A DNA stretch of 32,219 nt from Rhodobacterales bacterium. GTDB lineage: Bacteria > Pseudomonadota > Alphaproteobacteria > Rhodobacterales > Rhodobacteraceae. Made by a program: the position numbers and the translations under genes. Position 1 is the stretch's first letter. Each line of letters starts with the position of its first letter. Positions 1 to 8,963 of the stretch are shown here, piece by piece. The notes beneath the pieces were generated by a model. The model saw only the letters and a list, made by a program, of their open reading frames with translations. It made no database searches and was not told where the DNA came from. The stretch is taken from contig JAPLPF010000138.1 of assembly GCA_026400325.1 (NCBI GenBank), forward strand, positions 1 to 32,219, read 5' to 3'.

Positions 1-674
1 CCCGGGATGAGGCAGAGGCTGCCTTCGGCGCCCTGTTCGAATGCCAGGGCACACCGGCGCAGATGGGTGGATTTCTCATGGCCCTGCGCACCCGGGGCGA
101 GACGGTGGACGAATACACCGCTGCCGCCACTGTCATGCGATTGAAGTGCAACCCGGTGCGCGCCGAACTGGGCACGCGGACGATCTTCAACATCCTTGGC
201 CCGCTGACCAATCCCGCCGGGGTAAAGCGCCAGTTGACCGGGGCGTTCTCGGCGGCGCTGATCCGGCCGATGGCCGAAACCCTGCTGGCCCTGGGCACGC
301 AAAAGGCCTGGCTGGTCCATGGTTCGGACGGCACGGACGAAATCTCGATCTGCGGGGCGACCAGCGTTTCGGCGGTGGAAAACGGGGAGGTCCGCGACTT
401 CACGGTCCACCCCGAGGATGCGGGTCTGGCCCCCCACCCGTTCGAGGCGATCCTTGGCGGAACCCCGGCCGAAAATGCCGCTGCCTTTCGGGCTTTGCTG
501 GACGGCGCGCTTGGGGCCTACCGCGATGCCGTTCTGTTGAATGCCGCGGCAGCGCTTGTGGTGGCCGATCGGGTCGGCACATTGACTGACGGTGTGGCCC
601 TTGCCCGCGAAGCCATCGATTCTGGCGCCGCCCGCGCCAAGGTTCAGGCGCTTGCGCGCCTGACCAACGCTTGA
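1..674 (+). CDS. trpD: Anthranilate phosphoribosyltransferase, 5' end cut by window, large internal in-frame deletion
   Basis: TrpD transfers phosphoribosyl from PRPP to anthranilate, the second step of tryptophan synthesis. The frame is open from base 3, so the true start lies upstream. The N-terminal helical part ([18 protein letters not shown] at 63-116) and the C-terminal part ([19 protein letters not shown], then [11 protein letters not shown] near the end) are clear. Between them roughly 95 residues are absent: at 144-167 the protein reads KCNPVRAE, joining the segment before the PRPP loop directly to the segment after the substrate pocket. The usual GTGGDG loop, the KHGNR segment and the SSKSGAAD segment are therefore missing, although the frame is kept. 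The size of the gap is judged from remembered homologues. As written, the product should not bind PRPP. trpC follows after 13 bp with a purine-rich ribosome site, so this is the trp operon. The family call is secure; whether the deletion is real is open. Confidence 0.9.
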   Translation, partial: RDEAEAAFGALFECQGTPAQMGGFLMALRTRGETVDEYTAAATVMRLKCNPVRAELGTRTIFNILGPLTNPAGVKRQLTGAFSAALIRPMAETLLALGTQKAWLVHGSDGTDEISICGATSVSAVENGEVRDFTVHPEDAGLAPHPFEAILGGTPAENAAAFRALLDGALGAYRDAVLLNAAAALVVADRVGTLTDGVALAREAIDSGAARAKVQALARLTNA

Positions 675-687
675 GGGGAGGGGCCAG

Positions 688-1500
688 ATGAGCACGATCC
701 TGGACCGCATCAAGGCCTACAAGCTGGAGGAAGTGGCGGCGCTGAAAGCCGGCACATCGCTTGCGGATCTTGACGCCGCTGCCCGCGCCGCGACACCGCC
801 GCGCGGCTTTGCCCGCGCCTTGCGTGATGCGGTAGCGACCGGCTACGGCCTGATCGCCGAAATCAAGAAAGCCAGCCCGTCCAAGGGGTTGATCCGGGCC
901 GACTTTGATCCTCCGGCGCTGGCCCAGGCCTATCAGGCGGGGGGGGCAACTTGCCTTTCGATCCTGACCGACGGGCCAAGCTTTCAGGGTGCCGATGCAT
1001 TTCTGGTTGCCGCCCATGCCGCCGTGACCCTGCCCTGCCTGCGCAAGGATTTTGTCCATGACCCGATCCAGGTGGTCCAGTCCCGGGCCCTGAACGCGGA
1101 TTGCGTGCTTCTGATCATGGCCTCGCTGGACGACATCGAAGCGGCCGAGCTTGAGGCCACGGCCATGGGTCTGGGCATGGATGTCCTGATCGAAGTGCAT
1201 GACGAGGCGGAACTGGAACGCGCCGCGCGGCTGAAATCCCCGCTGATCGGCATCAACAACCGCAATCTGCACAGCTTCGAGGTGACACTCGACACCACCC
1301 GCCGCCTTGCCCGCAGGGTTCCCGAGGATCGGATGATCGTGGCCGAAAGCGGGCTTTACACGCCCGCCGATCTTGCCGACCTGGCCCAGTACGGTGCCCG
1401 ATGCTTCCTGATCGGCGAAAGCCTGATGCGGCAGGCCGATGTTGCCGCCGCCACGCGAGCGATCCTTGCCCGCCCGCTGACCGCGCAGGGCGGGCTATGA
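688..1500 (+). CDS. trpC: Indole-3-glycerol phosphate synthase
   Basis: Cytoplasmic TIM-barrel enzyme that closes CdRP to indole-3-glycerol phosphate in tryptophan synthesis. The 270 residues match the usual length for a monofunctional TrpC. Diagnostic segments are present: [12 protein letters not shown] near residue 54 (catalytic and phosphate-binding lysines), CLRKDF near residue 112 (catalytic Lys), IGINNRNL near residue 188, and VAESGL followed by FLIGESLM near the C-terminus. The start has a strong GGGGAGGGG ribosome site 7-8 nt upstream. The gene sits 13 bp after trpD, and its stop overlaps the moaC start (ATGA), so translation of moaC is probably coupled to it. No anomaly is visible. 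Confidence 0.97.
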   Translation: MSTILDRIKAYKLEEVAALKAGTSLADLDAAARAATPPRGFARALRDAVATGYGLIAEIKKASPSKGLIRADFDPPALAQAYQAGGATCLSILTDGPSFQGADAFLVAAHAAVTLPCLRKDFVHDPIQVVQSRALNADCVLLIMASLDDIEAAELEATAMGLGMDVLIEVHDEAELERAARLKSPLIGINNRNLHSFEVTLDTTRRLARRVPEDRMIVAESGLYTPADLADLAQYGARCFLIGESLMRQADVAAATRAILARPLTAQGGL

Positions 1501-1985
1501 CCAGGGATGGGACGGGTCTTTCCCATTTCGATGACCGGGGGCAGGCCCATATGGTCGATGTCTCGGGCAAGCCTGTCACCGACCGTGTGGCCGTGGCCGT
1601 GGGCGCGGTGCGCATGACGGCGCAAACGCTGTCCCTGATCATGGAAGGCCGGGCGAAAAAGGGCGACGTGTTGTCGGTCGCGCGACTGGCCGGGATCATG
1701 GCGGCCAAGAAGACCGCCGACCTCATTCCGCTGTGTCACCCCTTGCCGATCACGAAGGTTGCGCTTGACCTGACCGCCGACCCCGCCTTGCCCGGCGTGC
1801 GGATCGAGGCGACTGTCAAGACCAGCGGCCAGACCGGCGTCGAGATGGAGGCGTTGACGGCAGTGTCGGTCGCGGCGCTGACCGTCTTTGACATGGTCAA
1901 GGCGGTAGAGAAGTCCATGGTCATCGAAGGCATTCGGGTGATCCTGAAAGATGGCGGAAAATCCGGTCGTTACGAGGCACTTTGA
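1497..1985 (+). CDS. moaC: Cyclic pyranopterin monophosphate synthase
   Basis: MoaC converts the MoaA product to cyclic pyranopterin monophosphate in molybdenum cofactor synthesis. The 162 residues fit the family (about 160). Characteristic segments are [16 protein letters not shown] at the N-terminus, the [10 protein letters not shown] substrate-binding stretch near residue 76, [20 protein letters not shown], and [11 protein letters not shown] near the C-terminus. I chose the ATG at 1497 because it overlaps the trpC stop as ATGA; an upstream in-frame start would lie deep inside trpC. It ends in a TGATG overlap with moeA, so trpC-moaC-moeA read as one coupled transcript. Joining trp and Moco genes this way fits my recollection of Rhodobacterales gene order. 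Confidence 0.96.
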   Translation: MTRDGTGLSHFDDRGQAHMVDVSGKPVTDRVAVAVGAVRMTAQTLSLIMEGRAKKGDVLSVARLAGIMAAKKTADLIPLCHPLPITKVALDLTADPALPGVRIEATVKTSGQTGVEMEALTAVSVAALTVFDMVKAVEKSMVIEGIRVILKDGGKSGRYEAL

Positions 1986-3154
1986 TGATTTCGGTTGAAG
2001 AGGCGCTGCAGCACTGCCTGTCCCTTGCGGCACCGCTTTCGTCTGAAAGAATCCCGCTTGCGCAGGCACATGGTCGCTGGATGTGCACGCCGGCGGTGGC
2101 CACCCGCGACCAGCCACCTTTTGTGGCGTCGGCGATGGATGGCTATGCTGTCCGGGGTGATCCCGGCCCGGGCGACAGCCTTGCCGTGGTTGGCGAGGCG
2201 GGTGCAGGGCATGCCTTTGCAGGACATATCGGCCCCGGTCAGGCCGTGCGCATCTTTACCGGCGCCCCGGTGCCGGAAGGTGCCACGCGCGTCATCATTC
2301 AAGAGGACGTGACCCGCGAGGGTGATCGCATAACGGTCAAGCCCGGGGCTGATGCGGGCCCCCATATCCGCCCCCAGGGCCAGGACTTCCACGTCGGGGA
2401 CAGCTTATCTGCGCGCAGGCTTCGGGCCAATGATCTGGCGCTTCTGGCCGCAATGAACCTTGGCCTGGTCACCGTGACCCGCCGTCCGGTCGTGGCCCTG
2501 ATCGCCACCGGGGACGAGCTGGTGATGCCGGGCGAAGACCCCCGCCCCGACCAGATCATTGCCTCGAACAGCTTTGCCCTGAAGGCCCTGATCGAGGCCG
2601 AGGGTGGCATCGCGCGCCTTTTGCCCATCGCCCGCGACAGCGAGGCAGAGTTGGCCTTCGTGCTTGACCTTGCCGGGGATGCCGATCTGATCGTGACCAT
2701 CGGTGGCGCATCGGTCGGGGACCATGATCTTGTGGCCCGGGTGGCAGGGCTGGAGCAGGCCTTCTGGAAAATCGCGATGCGGCCGGGAAAGCCCCTCATG
2801 GCCGGCCGTTTCAAAGGCACGCCGATGCTGGGCCTGCCGGGAAATCCGGTTTCGGCCATCGTCTGCGGCCATCTTTTCCTTTTGCCGATGGTTCGGGCCA
2901 TGCTGGGCGACCCCACCCCCGCCCCGCAACCCCGGTTGGCGCAGCTTGCCGTCGACCTTCCCGCCAACGGTCCACGCGCCCATTACATGCGCGCGCGTCT
3001 GGTCCCCGGCTCGGGCCTGCCCGGGATCAGCCCTTTCGAGCGGCAGGATTCAGCTTTGCTGTCGATTCTGGGCCAGGCCGACGCGCTGTTGATCCGGCCC
3101 CGGGCCGACGGCCCGCGTGGCGCGGGTGACACGGTCGCCTATCTGCCGCTTTGA
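1985..3154 (+). CDS. moeA: Molybdopterin molybdenumtransferase
   Basis: MoeA inserts molybdate into adenylylated molybdopterin to give active Moco. The 389 residues are close to the normal 400. Visible motifs are PPFVASAMDGYAVRG near residue 41, GAPVPEGA, the TGDELV segment followed by ASNSFALKA in the MoaB/Mog-like domain, VTIGGASVGDHD, and MRPGKPLMAG with LGLPGNPVSA near residue 280. The ATG at 1985 overlaps the moaC stop by one base. A TTG one codon earlier is possible but less likely. The stop at 3152 is followed by a fresh promoter for lexA, so the operon probably ends here, although I see no clear hairpin. Confidence 0.96.
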   Translation: MISVEEALQHCLSLAAPLSSERIPLAQAHGRWMCTPAVATRDQPPFVASAMDGYAVRGDPGPGDSLAVVGEAGAGHAFAGHIGPGQAVRIFTGAPVPEGATRVIIQEDVTREGDRITVKPGADAGPHIRPQGQDFHVGDSLSARRLRANDLALLAAMNLGLVTVTRRPVVALIATGDELVMPGEDPRPDQIIASNSFALKALIEAEGGIARLLPIARDSEAELAFVLDLAGDADLIVTIGGASVGDHDLVARVAGLEQAFWKIAMRPGKPLMAGRFKGTPMLGLPGNPVSAIVCGHLFLLPMVRAMLGDPTPAPQPRLAQLAVDLPANGPRAHYMRARLVPGSGLPGISPFERQDSALLSILGQADALLIRPRADGPRGAGDTVAYLPL

Positions 3155-3171
3155 CCGGGCCAGAAAGATTC

Positions 3172-3200
3172 TTGACACAAACCGGGAACACGGGCAGAAC
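3172..3200 (+). promoter_or_regulatory. lexA promoter with LexA (SOS) box
   Basis: A perfect TTGACA -35 hexamer lies at 3172-3177. GAAC-N7-GAAC at 3186-3200 is the reverse complement of GTTC-N7-GTTC, the LexA operator known in alphaproteobacteria. It falls where the spacer and -10 should be, so bound LexA would block polymerase, as in classic autorepression. The -10 hexamer itself is poor (around 3196-3201). GGAG at 3219-3222 is the ribosome site for the ATG at 3233. Confidence 0.85.
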
Positions 3201-3232
3201 ATTGTGTTAACTCACAGTGGAGATTTTCCCCA

Positions 3233-3919
3233 ATGCTGACCCGCAAGCAGTTGGAACTTCTGGACTTCATCAAGACGCGGATGGACCGTGACGGGGTGCC
3301 GCCGTCCTTTGACGAAATGAAGGATGCGCTGGACCTGCGGTCCAAGTCCGGCATCCACCGACTGATCACCGCGCTGGAGGAGAGGGGCTTCATCCGCCGT
3401 CTGGCCCACCGCGCCCGCGCCCTTGAAATCATCAAGCTGCCCGAAGCGATGGAGCGGCCCGGGTTTTCGCCCAGGGTCATTGCGGGCGACCGGACCGACC
3501 CGCCGCGCGGCGCGATGCCGGTATCAACCGTCCATGCGATGGAACTGCCGGTCATGGGCCGCATCGCCGCCGGTGTCCCGATCGAGGCGATCTCGGAAGT
3601 GTCTCATCATGTGGCCGTGCCGGGCTCGATGCTTTCCGGATCGGGCCAGCACTATGCGCTTGAGGTAAAGGGCGATTCCATGATCGAGGCCGGGATCAAC
3701 GATGGCGACATCGTGGTGATCCGCGAACAGTCGACGGCGGAAAACGGTGATATCGTCGTGGCGCTTGTCGAAGACCACGAGGCGACGCTGAAGCGTTTTC
3801 GTCGCCGTGGCAGCATGATCGCGCTGGAGGCTGCCAACCCGGCCTATGAGACACGGGTTTTCCCCGACCATCTGGTCAAGGTCCAGGGTCGGCTTGTCGG
3901 GCTGATCCGCAGCTACTGA
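3233..3919 (+). CDS. lexA: LexA repressor, SOS regulator
   Basis: LexA represses DNA-damage genes and cleaves itself when RecA filaments form. The N-terminal winged helix-turn-helix covers about residues 1-65, with the recognition region around [19 protein letters not shown]. The alphaproteobacterial form has a long linker, here about residues 70-100. The self-cleavage bond is Ala113-Gly114 in RIAAGVP. The peptidase dyad is Ser149 in [10 protein letters not shown] and Lys187 in EATLKRF. The 228 residues are normal for this clade. Its own SOS box sits upstream. The stop overlaps by 7 bp the 3' end of the facing comEC remnant. All functional residues are intact. Confidence 0.97.
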   Translation: MLTRKQLELLDFIKTRMDRDGVPPSFDEMKDALDLRSKSGIHRLITALEERGFIRRLAHRARALEIIKLPEAMERPGFSPRVIAGDRTDPPRGAMPVSTVHAMELPVMGRIAAGVPIEAISEVSHHVAVPGSMLSGSGQHYALEVKGDSMIEAGINDGDIVVIREQSTAENGDIVVALVEDHEATLKRFRRRGSMIALEAANPAYETRVFPDHLVKVQGRLVGLIRSY

Positions 3920-4203
3920 CCCGGCAGCGGCATCGCAAGGGCAGCGCCCAGGCTTCCAAGGGCGGCCTGGTCTACCGTGCCCGCCCGGGGGGACCATAGC
4001 CGCCTTCCGGTGTTGGTCGGCTCGATCCGCAAGCCTCGTCCGTCCTGCCAGACCGCAAGCGGCCCGGTCAATCGCAGGTCATCGCTGTCGATCAAGGCGC
4101 AGCCATCGGGCACTGGCCCGGGGGCGTCGGCAAGGATCACCAGCGAGGCCCCCGCGCAGGCCCCGGTAAGCTTTCCGGCCGCTGCCTTTCCCGTCAGGAC
4201 CAC
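3913..4203 (-). pseudogene. C-terminal remnant of ComEC, beyond an in-frame TGA
   Basis: This 96-residue frame lies in the same reading frame as comEC, two codons past its TGA stop at 4212-4210. It reads VVLTGK...ACAGASLVILAD...GRRLWSPRAG, which looks like the tail of the ComEC metallo-beta-lactamase-like domain in Rhodobacterales (from memory). It most likely belonged to comEC and was cut off by a nonsense change, or the TGA is a base-call error. A GTG at 4203 could allow separate re-initiation, but I see no ribosome site that argues for it. It ends inside the 3' end of lexA. Confidence 0.6.
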
Positions 4204-4209
4204 CGCCTT

Positions 4210-6039
4210 TCACCCTGCGATGTCGAACCAACGCTCACCCTTTGGCCCGGTGAACCCGATACGCGCCGACGCCTCCTTTTGCTCGGCCAGATCGCCATCA
4301 TTCTCCAGCCAGCCCCTTGCGGCAAATCCCCCGCCACTGGGCGCCGACAGAACCCGGCCTTCCGGCCCGTCAAGCCCGACAAGCTTGCCATCGCCCGAGA
4401 TCAGAAGCATCGGCCGCTCTGCCATTCCCCACATGAGGAAAGCCACCACAACGGGCAACAGACCCACGATACGCACCTGCCCGCGCCAAAGGATTGCCCA
4501 GATCGTTCCCAGTGTGAAGAGAGGCAGCACCCAGGGCCCCGGCTCGGGGATCGGGGTCACGGCCCCCTCCAGCCCGGCAATCCAGTGGGCGACAAAAAGG
4601 ATCCATCGCGCCCCCTGCTCCATCACCCACAACGGCAGCCCCGCCAGCCCGATCGGCGCCAGAAGGGCCGCAACCGCCCCCGCAGGCATGATCACGGCCC
4701 CCATGACCGACACGGTCAGGATGTTCGCCAGCAGGCCGTAGTCGGTAAAGCGGTTGAAATGCGCGGCGGCATAAGGTGCAGTGGCAAAACCACCGATCAC
4801 CGAGCTTAGCACCAACGTGAAGACCGGCATCATCCAGCGGGGCATTCGCTCGCGGTAGATGCTGCTGTCCAGCGCCGCGAAACCGACGATCAGTGCCACC
4901 GTGGCGGCAAAGGACATCTGAAAGCCGGGCTGCGTCAGGCTTTCCGGCTTGGTCAGAAGGAGGAGTGCCCCAGCCACCGCGACCGACCGCAGCGTCAGCG
5001 CCCTGCGGTCAAGAAGCACCGCGCCCAGAAAGACGGCAATCATGATGAATGCCCGCTCGGTCGCGACATTGGCCCCCGACAGAAGCAGGTAGAACAGCGC
5101 AACGCCAAGGCTGACCACCGCCGCGACCTTCTTGGTGTTGATCCGCAGCGCAACCGGCGGGACCAGCGCCAGCCCATAGCGCACAAGGGCAAAGACGAAG
5201 GCGGTCAGGAAGGCCATGTTCATTCCCGAAATCGCCAGAAGATGCGCAAGCGAGCTGTCGCGCAGCGCCTGCACCGTGTCCTGGGTGATGGCAGATCGGT
5301 CACCGGTCATCGCACCGGCGGCGAAGGCCCCGGCCTGGCCCTCCATATGCGCCAGCATGCCCTTGGTCAGGTAGCTGCGCAGCCGGTCGATCAACAGCGC
5401 GCCCTCTTTCGGTTCTTCCAGCAGAAGGACCGGGGTCCGGGTATAGCCGACCGCGCCCAACTGATCGAAGAACGCCATGCGTCGAAAGTCAAAGCCCCCC
5501 GGCTCCACCGGGCCGTCGGGCGGGGCCAGACTTGCCGTCAGGATCACCACCTGGCCCGGCCGGGGGTCAAGCCAGGGCTGATCCGCCTGCAGCGACACCC
5601 GGACCCGGACGGGGGTGCGGTCAGGTGCAACTTCGCGCAAGGTAACCCGGTCAAGTGTCAATCGCAGCGCATCGGACTGTGACCGGTCGATCTGGACGAT
5701 CCGCCCTTCCACCGGGCCATAATACCGAAAGCTCAGGATCGGTTCGGCCACCGAATGTGCCCTGATCCCGGCTGCCAACCACCCGGCCGCCACGGCGGCA
5801 ATAGCCACTGCCAGCGGTCGTCCAAGCCCGGGCCCGAATCCGGCCAGGGCAAGACCGGCGACAAGAACCAGTGCGGCCAGCCCATAGCTGCCCACCCCCG
5901 GTTCGGTCGGCACCGCGAACCAGGCCCCGACGCCGCAGCCGATCAGCACAGCAATCCAGGGAAACAGTGTTCCCCGTGCCGCCTGCAGGCCGTCCAGCGG
6001 CCCAAGGATCAGCCGACCCAGCCCCACCTTGTCACCCAC
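4210..6039 (-). CDS. comEC: ComEC/Rec2 family DNA uptake channel, truncated at its C-terminus
   Basis: ComEC is the inner-membrane channel that brings single-stranded DNA into the cell; in Rhodobacter capsulatus it is needed to take up gene-transfer-agent DNA. The N-terminus has two hydrophobic segments (IAVLIGCGVGAWFAV, then YGLAALVLVAGLALAGF), followed by an OB-like domain. The central competence domain (about residues 215-490) has the family segment HLLAISGMNMAFL and many membrane helices. A degraded C-terminal domain begins LLISGDGKLVG. The reading frame stops at TGA 4212-4210 after FDIAG, yet the same frame continues open to 3913 with sequence that fits the missing tail. I used the GTG at 6039; a later start is possible. 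It diverges from gltX across 89 bp. Confidence 0.85.
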   Translation of the reverse strand: MGDKVGLGRLILGPLDGLQAARGTLFPWIAVLIGCGVGAWFAVPTEPGVGSYGLAALVLVAGLALAGFGPGLGRPLAVAIAAVAAGWLAAGIRAHSVAEPILSFRYYGPVEGRIVQIDRSQSDALRLTLDRVTLREVAPDRTPVRVRVSLQADQPWLDPRPGQVVILTASLAPPDGPVEPGGFDFRRMAFFDQLGAVGYTRTPVLLLEEPKEGALLIDRLRSYLTKGMLAHMEGQAGAFAAGAMTGDRSAITQDTVQALRDSSLAHLLAISGMNMAFLTAFVFALVRYGLALVPPVALRINTKKVAAVVSLGVALFYLLLSGANVATERAFIMIAVFLGAVLLDRRALTLRSVAVAGALLLLTKPESLTQPGFQMSFAATVALIVGFAALDSSIYRERMPRWMMPVFTLVLSSVIGGFATAPYAAAHFNRFTDYGLLANILTVSVMGAVIMPAGAVAALLAPIGLAGLPLWVMEQGARWILFVAHWIAGLEGAVTPIPEPGPWVLPLFTLGTIWAILWRGQVRIVGLLPVVVAFLMWGMAERPMLLISGDGKLVGLDGPEGRVLSAPSGGGFAARGWLENDGDLAEQKEASARIGFTGPKGERWFDIAG

Positions 6040-6090
6040 CCCGCGATTGCCTAAGACGCCTGAGAGCCTAGCGTCCGCATGGTTTCCGAA

Positions 6091-6121
6091 AGGTTAACCA
6101 AAAGGCCAACAGAAGGTTAAC
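6091..6121. promoter_or_regulatory. Two direct AGGTTAAC repeats between comEC and gltX
   Basis: AGGTTAAC occurs at 6091-6098 and again at 6114-6121, 23 bp apart or about two helical turns, within the 89-bp divergent region. Such spacing suits one protein bound twice on the same face. Which gene it would serve is unknown. The TTAAC core resembles a CtrA half-site, but the spacing is not the usual TTAA-N7-TTAA. Confidence 0.3.
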
Positions 6122-6128
6122 GTCCGTC

Positions 6129-7544
6129 ATGTCACACAGTCCCGGGCCTCCCGTCGTCACACGCTTTGCGCCCTCGCCCACCGGGTATCTGCATATCGGC
6201 GGTGGCAGGACCGCGCTTTTCAACTGGCTTTACGCCCGGGGGCGTGGGGGCAAGTTTCTGCTTCGGATCGAAGACACCGACCGCGAGCGGTCAACCCCCG
6301 AGGCGACGGCAGCCATCCTGCGCGGCCTGACCTGGCTGGGCCTTGACTGGGATGGCGAGGTGGTCAGCCAGTTCGAGCGGCGCGACCGCCACGCTGAGGT
6401 AGCGCATGAGATGCTGGCGCGAGGGACAGCTTACAAGTGCTTTTCCACTGCGGAAGAAATTGCTGCCTACCGCGCTGCGAAAGAGGCAAAGGGCGCCAGC
6501 TATGCGGTCTTCGTCTCGCCCTGGCGCGACGCCGATCCGGCCACTTTCCCGAAGGCACCTTACGCAATCCGCATGAAGGCCCCGCGCACCGGCGAAACGG
6601 TGATCGAGGACGAAGTGCAGGGTCGGGTTGTGATCCAGAACGCAACTCTGGACGACATGATCGTCCTGCGGTCAGACGGCACACCCGTCTACATGCTGGC
6701 GGTGGTGGTGGACGACCACGACATGGGTGTGAGCCATGTCATCCGCGGTGATGACCACCTGAACAACGCCGCGCGCCAGCAGATGGTCTATGACGCGATG
6801 GGCTGGACGGTGCCGGTCTGGGCCCATATCCCGCTGATCCACGGGCCGGACGGCAAGAAACTGTCGAAACGCCACGGGGCGACGGGGGTCGAGGACTATC
6901 AGGCGATGGGCTACCCGGCGGCGGGGATGCGCAACTACCTCACGCGGCTTGGCTGGGCGCATGGCGACGCGGAGATATTCACCAGCGCCGAGGCGATGCA
7001 GATGTTCGACCTTTCGGGAATCGGACGCGCTCCGGCGCGGCTGGACTTCAAGAAGCTGGAAAACACCTGCGGCCACCACATGGCGATGGCCGAGGATGCT
7101 GCACTGCTGCATGAACTTGAGGCATACATGATCGCGGTGGATCGCCCGGCCCTGACTGAACCCCAGCGCGGGCTGATGCTGGCAGCGCTGCCCTTCCTGA
7201 AGAAATCCGCAAAGACATTCCCGGAACTTCTTGATAAAGCAGACTTCCTTCTGATTTCGCGTCCGGTTGTCCCTGACGAGAAGGCCGCCCAGGCCCTTGA
7301 TCCGGTATCCCGTGGTATACTGAAATCATTGACGCCGCAGCTGCAAAGTGCTAACTGGACCAAAGAGGCTCTGGAGCCCATCCTGACCGAAGTCGCGGCT
7401 GCAAACGGCATTGGCTTCGGCAAACTTGCCGCCCCGCTTCGGGCGGCGATCGCGGGCAAAAGTGTCACACCAAGCGTCTATGATATGATGCTGGTCATCG
7501 GTCAGGACGAATCCATTGCGAGGCTGAAGGACGCGTCATCGTGA
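6129..7544 (+). CDS. gltX: Glutamyl-tRNA synthetase
   Basis: Class I aminoacyl-tRNA synthetase that charges tRNA-Glu (and tRNA-Gln in organisms that use GatCAB; gatB is present in this window). The 471 residues are typical. The HIGH-type motif is HIGG at residues 22-25 after [10 protein letters not shown], and the KMSKS-type motif is KLSKR at about 244-248 in [20 protein letters not shown] and [10 protein letters not shown] are family signatures. Alphaproteobacteria often carry two gltX paralogues, so this may be one of two. The ATG at 6129 has a modest GAAGG about 10 nt upstream. gltA follows after 100 bp. Confidence 0.96.
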   Translation: MSHSPGPPVVTRFAPSPTGYLHIGGGRTALFNWLYARGRGGKFLLRIEDTDRERSTPEATAAILRGLTWLGLDWDGEVVSQFERRDRHAEVAHEMLARGTAYKCFSTAEEIAAYRAAKEAKGASYAVFVSPWRDADPATFPKAPYAIRMKAPRTGETVIEDEVQGRVVIQNATLDDMIVLRSDGTPVYMLAVVVDDHDMGVSHVIRGDDHLNNAARQQMVYDAMGWTVPVWAHIPLIHGPDGKKLSKRHGATGVEDYQAMGYPAAGMRNYLTRLGWAHGDAEIFTSAEAMQMFDLSGIGRAPARLDFKKLENTCGHHMAMAEDAALLHELEAYMIAVDRPALTEPQRGLMLAALPFLKKSAKTFPELLDKADFLLISRPVVPDEKAAQALDPVSRGILKSLTPQLQSANWTKEALEPILTEVAAANGIGFGKLAAPLRAAIAGKSVTPSVYDMMLVIGQDESIARLKDASS

Positions 7545-7566
7545 CCAGCGCCCCCCGGTCTTGAAG

Positions 7567-7587
7567 CTGCACCAAGGCTTGGTGCAG
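7567..7587. promoter_or_regulatory. Perfect 21-bp palindrome between gltX and gltA
   Basis: CTGCACCAAG at 7567-7576 and its exact reverse complement CTTGGTGCAG at 7578-7587 flank a single G. As DNA this is an operator-like dyad 57 bp before the gltA start. As RNA it folds to a 9-bp stem with a 3-nt loop, but no U-run follows, so a simple terminator for gltX is unlikely. It could be a repressor site or an attenuator or processing hairpin in the gltA leader. Confidence 0.55.
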
Positions 7588-7644
7588 GATAGCCACGGGG
7601 TGCCCTCTGCCAGGGGTGTTGCCCGCCACACCGGGGAAGAGATG

Positions 7645-8934
7645 ATGTCGGACAAAGTCGCGAAGCTGAGCCTGGACGGAAAGACTTACGATCTTCCCGT
7701 GCACAAACCCACCCTTGGCCCCGATGTTCTTGACATCCGCAAGCTGTACGGTGAGGCGGACGTCTTCACCTACGACCCGGGCTTCACCTCGACCGCCGCC
7801 TGCGAAAGTGCCATCACCTATATCGACGGCGACAAGGGCGAGCTTCTGTATCGTGGCTATCCGATCGAGCAGCTGGCCGAGAAATCCACTCATCTTGAGG
7901 TGTGCTACCTGCTGCTTTACGGTGAGTTGCCGAACGCGGACCAGCTGGCCGATTTCATTCACCGCGTGACCAACCACACGATGGTACATGAGCAGATGCA
8001 CTATTTCTTCCGCGGCTTCCGGCGGGACGCGCATCCGATGGCCACGATGGTGGGCGTGGTCGGCGCGATGGCAGCGTTCTATCACGATTCCACCGATATC
8101 ACCGACCCCTGGCAGCGCGAGGTTGCGGCGATCCGGATGATCGCCAAGCTGCCGACGATTGCCGCGATGGCCTACAAGTATTCGGTCGGACAACCCTTCG
8201 TCTATCCGAAGAACGCGCACAGCTATGCCGGCAACTTCCTGCACATGTGCTTTGCCGTCCCGGCCGAGGAGTATGTCGTCAATCCGGTCCTCGAAAAGGC
8301 GATGGACCGGATCATGATGCTGCATGCCGACCATGAGCAGAACGCCTCGACCTCGACCGTGCGTCTGGCAGGCTCGTCCGGGGCGAACCCATTCGCCTGC
8401 ATCGCGGCCGGCATCGCCTGCCTTTGGGGGCCGGCGCATGGCGGGGCGAACCAGGCGGCGCTGGAGCAGTTGCGTCAGATCGGGACGGTCGACCGTATTC
8501 CCGAATTCATCAAGCAGGCCAAGGACAAGACCAGCGGCATCAAGCTGATGGGCTTTGGCCACCGGGTCTACAAGAACTTTGACCCGCGCGCCAAGGTGAT
8601 GAAGGAAAGCTGCGACGAGGTGCTGGATCTTCTGGGTGTCCACAACAACCCGCTCCTCCAAGTCGCCAAGGAACTTGAACGCATCGCGCTGCAGGATGAT
8701 TACTTCATATCGAAGAAGCTCTATCCCAATGTGGATTTCTACTCCGGTATCATCCTTGAGGCGATGGGCTTCCCGACCGCGATGTTCACCCCGATCTTCG
8801 CGATCAGCCGCACGGTGGGCTGGATCAGCCAATGGCGGGAAATGATCGCCGACCCGACCCAGAAGATCGGGCGCCCGCGGCAACTGTACATCGGGCCAAC
8901 TCAGCGTGACTATGTGGACCTGCGCCACCGGTAA
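7645..8934 (+). CDS. gltA: Citrate synthase (type II)
   Basis: Condenses acetyl-CoA with oxaloacetate at the head of the TCA cycle. The 429 residues match the hexameric, NADH-sensitive type II enzymes. The catalytic residues line up with the E. coli enzyme (H264, H305, D362): His265 in WGPAHGG, His306 in MGFGHRVYK and Asp364 in NVDFYSG. The oxaloacetate-binding His in [10 protein letters not shown] is present too. I start at the second ATG of the ATGATG pair because GGGGAAG at 7633-7639 is then 5-6 nt away; 7642 would be too close. Starts further upstream would run through the palindrome. A hairpin follows 5 bp after the stop. Confidence 0.96.
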   Translation: MSDKVAKLSLDGKTYDLPVHKPTLGPDVLDIRKLYGEADVFTYDPGFTSTAACESAITYIDGDKGELLYRGYPIEQLAEKSTHLEVCYLLLYGELPNADQLADFIHRVTNHTMVHEQMHYFFRGFRRDAHPMATMVGVVGAMAAFYHDSTDITDPWQREVAAIRMIAKLPTIAAMAYKYSVGQPFVYPKNAHSYAGNFLHMCFAVPAEEYVVNPVLEKAMDRIMMLHADHEQNASTSTVRLAGSSGANPFACIAAGIACLWGPAHGGANQAALEQLRQIGTVDRIPEFIKQAKDKTSGIKLMGFGHRVYKNFDPRAKVMKESCDEVLDLLGVHNNPLLQVAKELERIALQDDYFISKKLYPNVDFYSGIILEAMGFPTAMFTPIFAISRTVGWISQWREMIADPTQKIGRPRQLYIGPTQRDYVDLRHR

Positions 8935-8939
8935 AGGAC

Positions 8940-8963
8940 AGGGTGGGCAGTATTGCCCGCCCT
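8940..8963. terminator. Bidirectional hairpin after gltA
   Basis: AGGGTGGGCA (8940-8949), loop GTAT, then TGCCCGCCCT (8954-8963) form a 10-bp stem with one G-T wobble. It lies between the gltA stop (8934) and the facing amidase stop (8962-8964), so it can end transcripts from both sides. No long T-run follows on either strand. Confidence 0.65.

Noticed and set aside
6091-6121. CtrA full binding site upstream of comEC
   Set aside because: The two TTAA cores are 23 bp apart instead of separated by seven bases.
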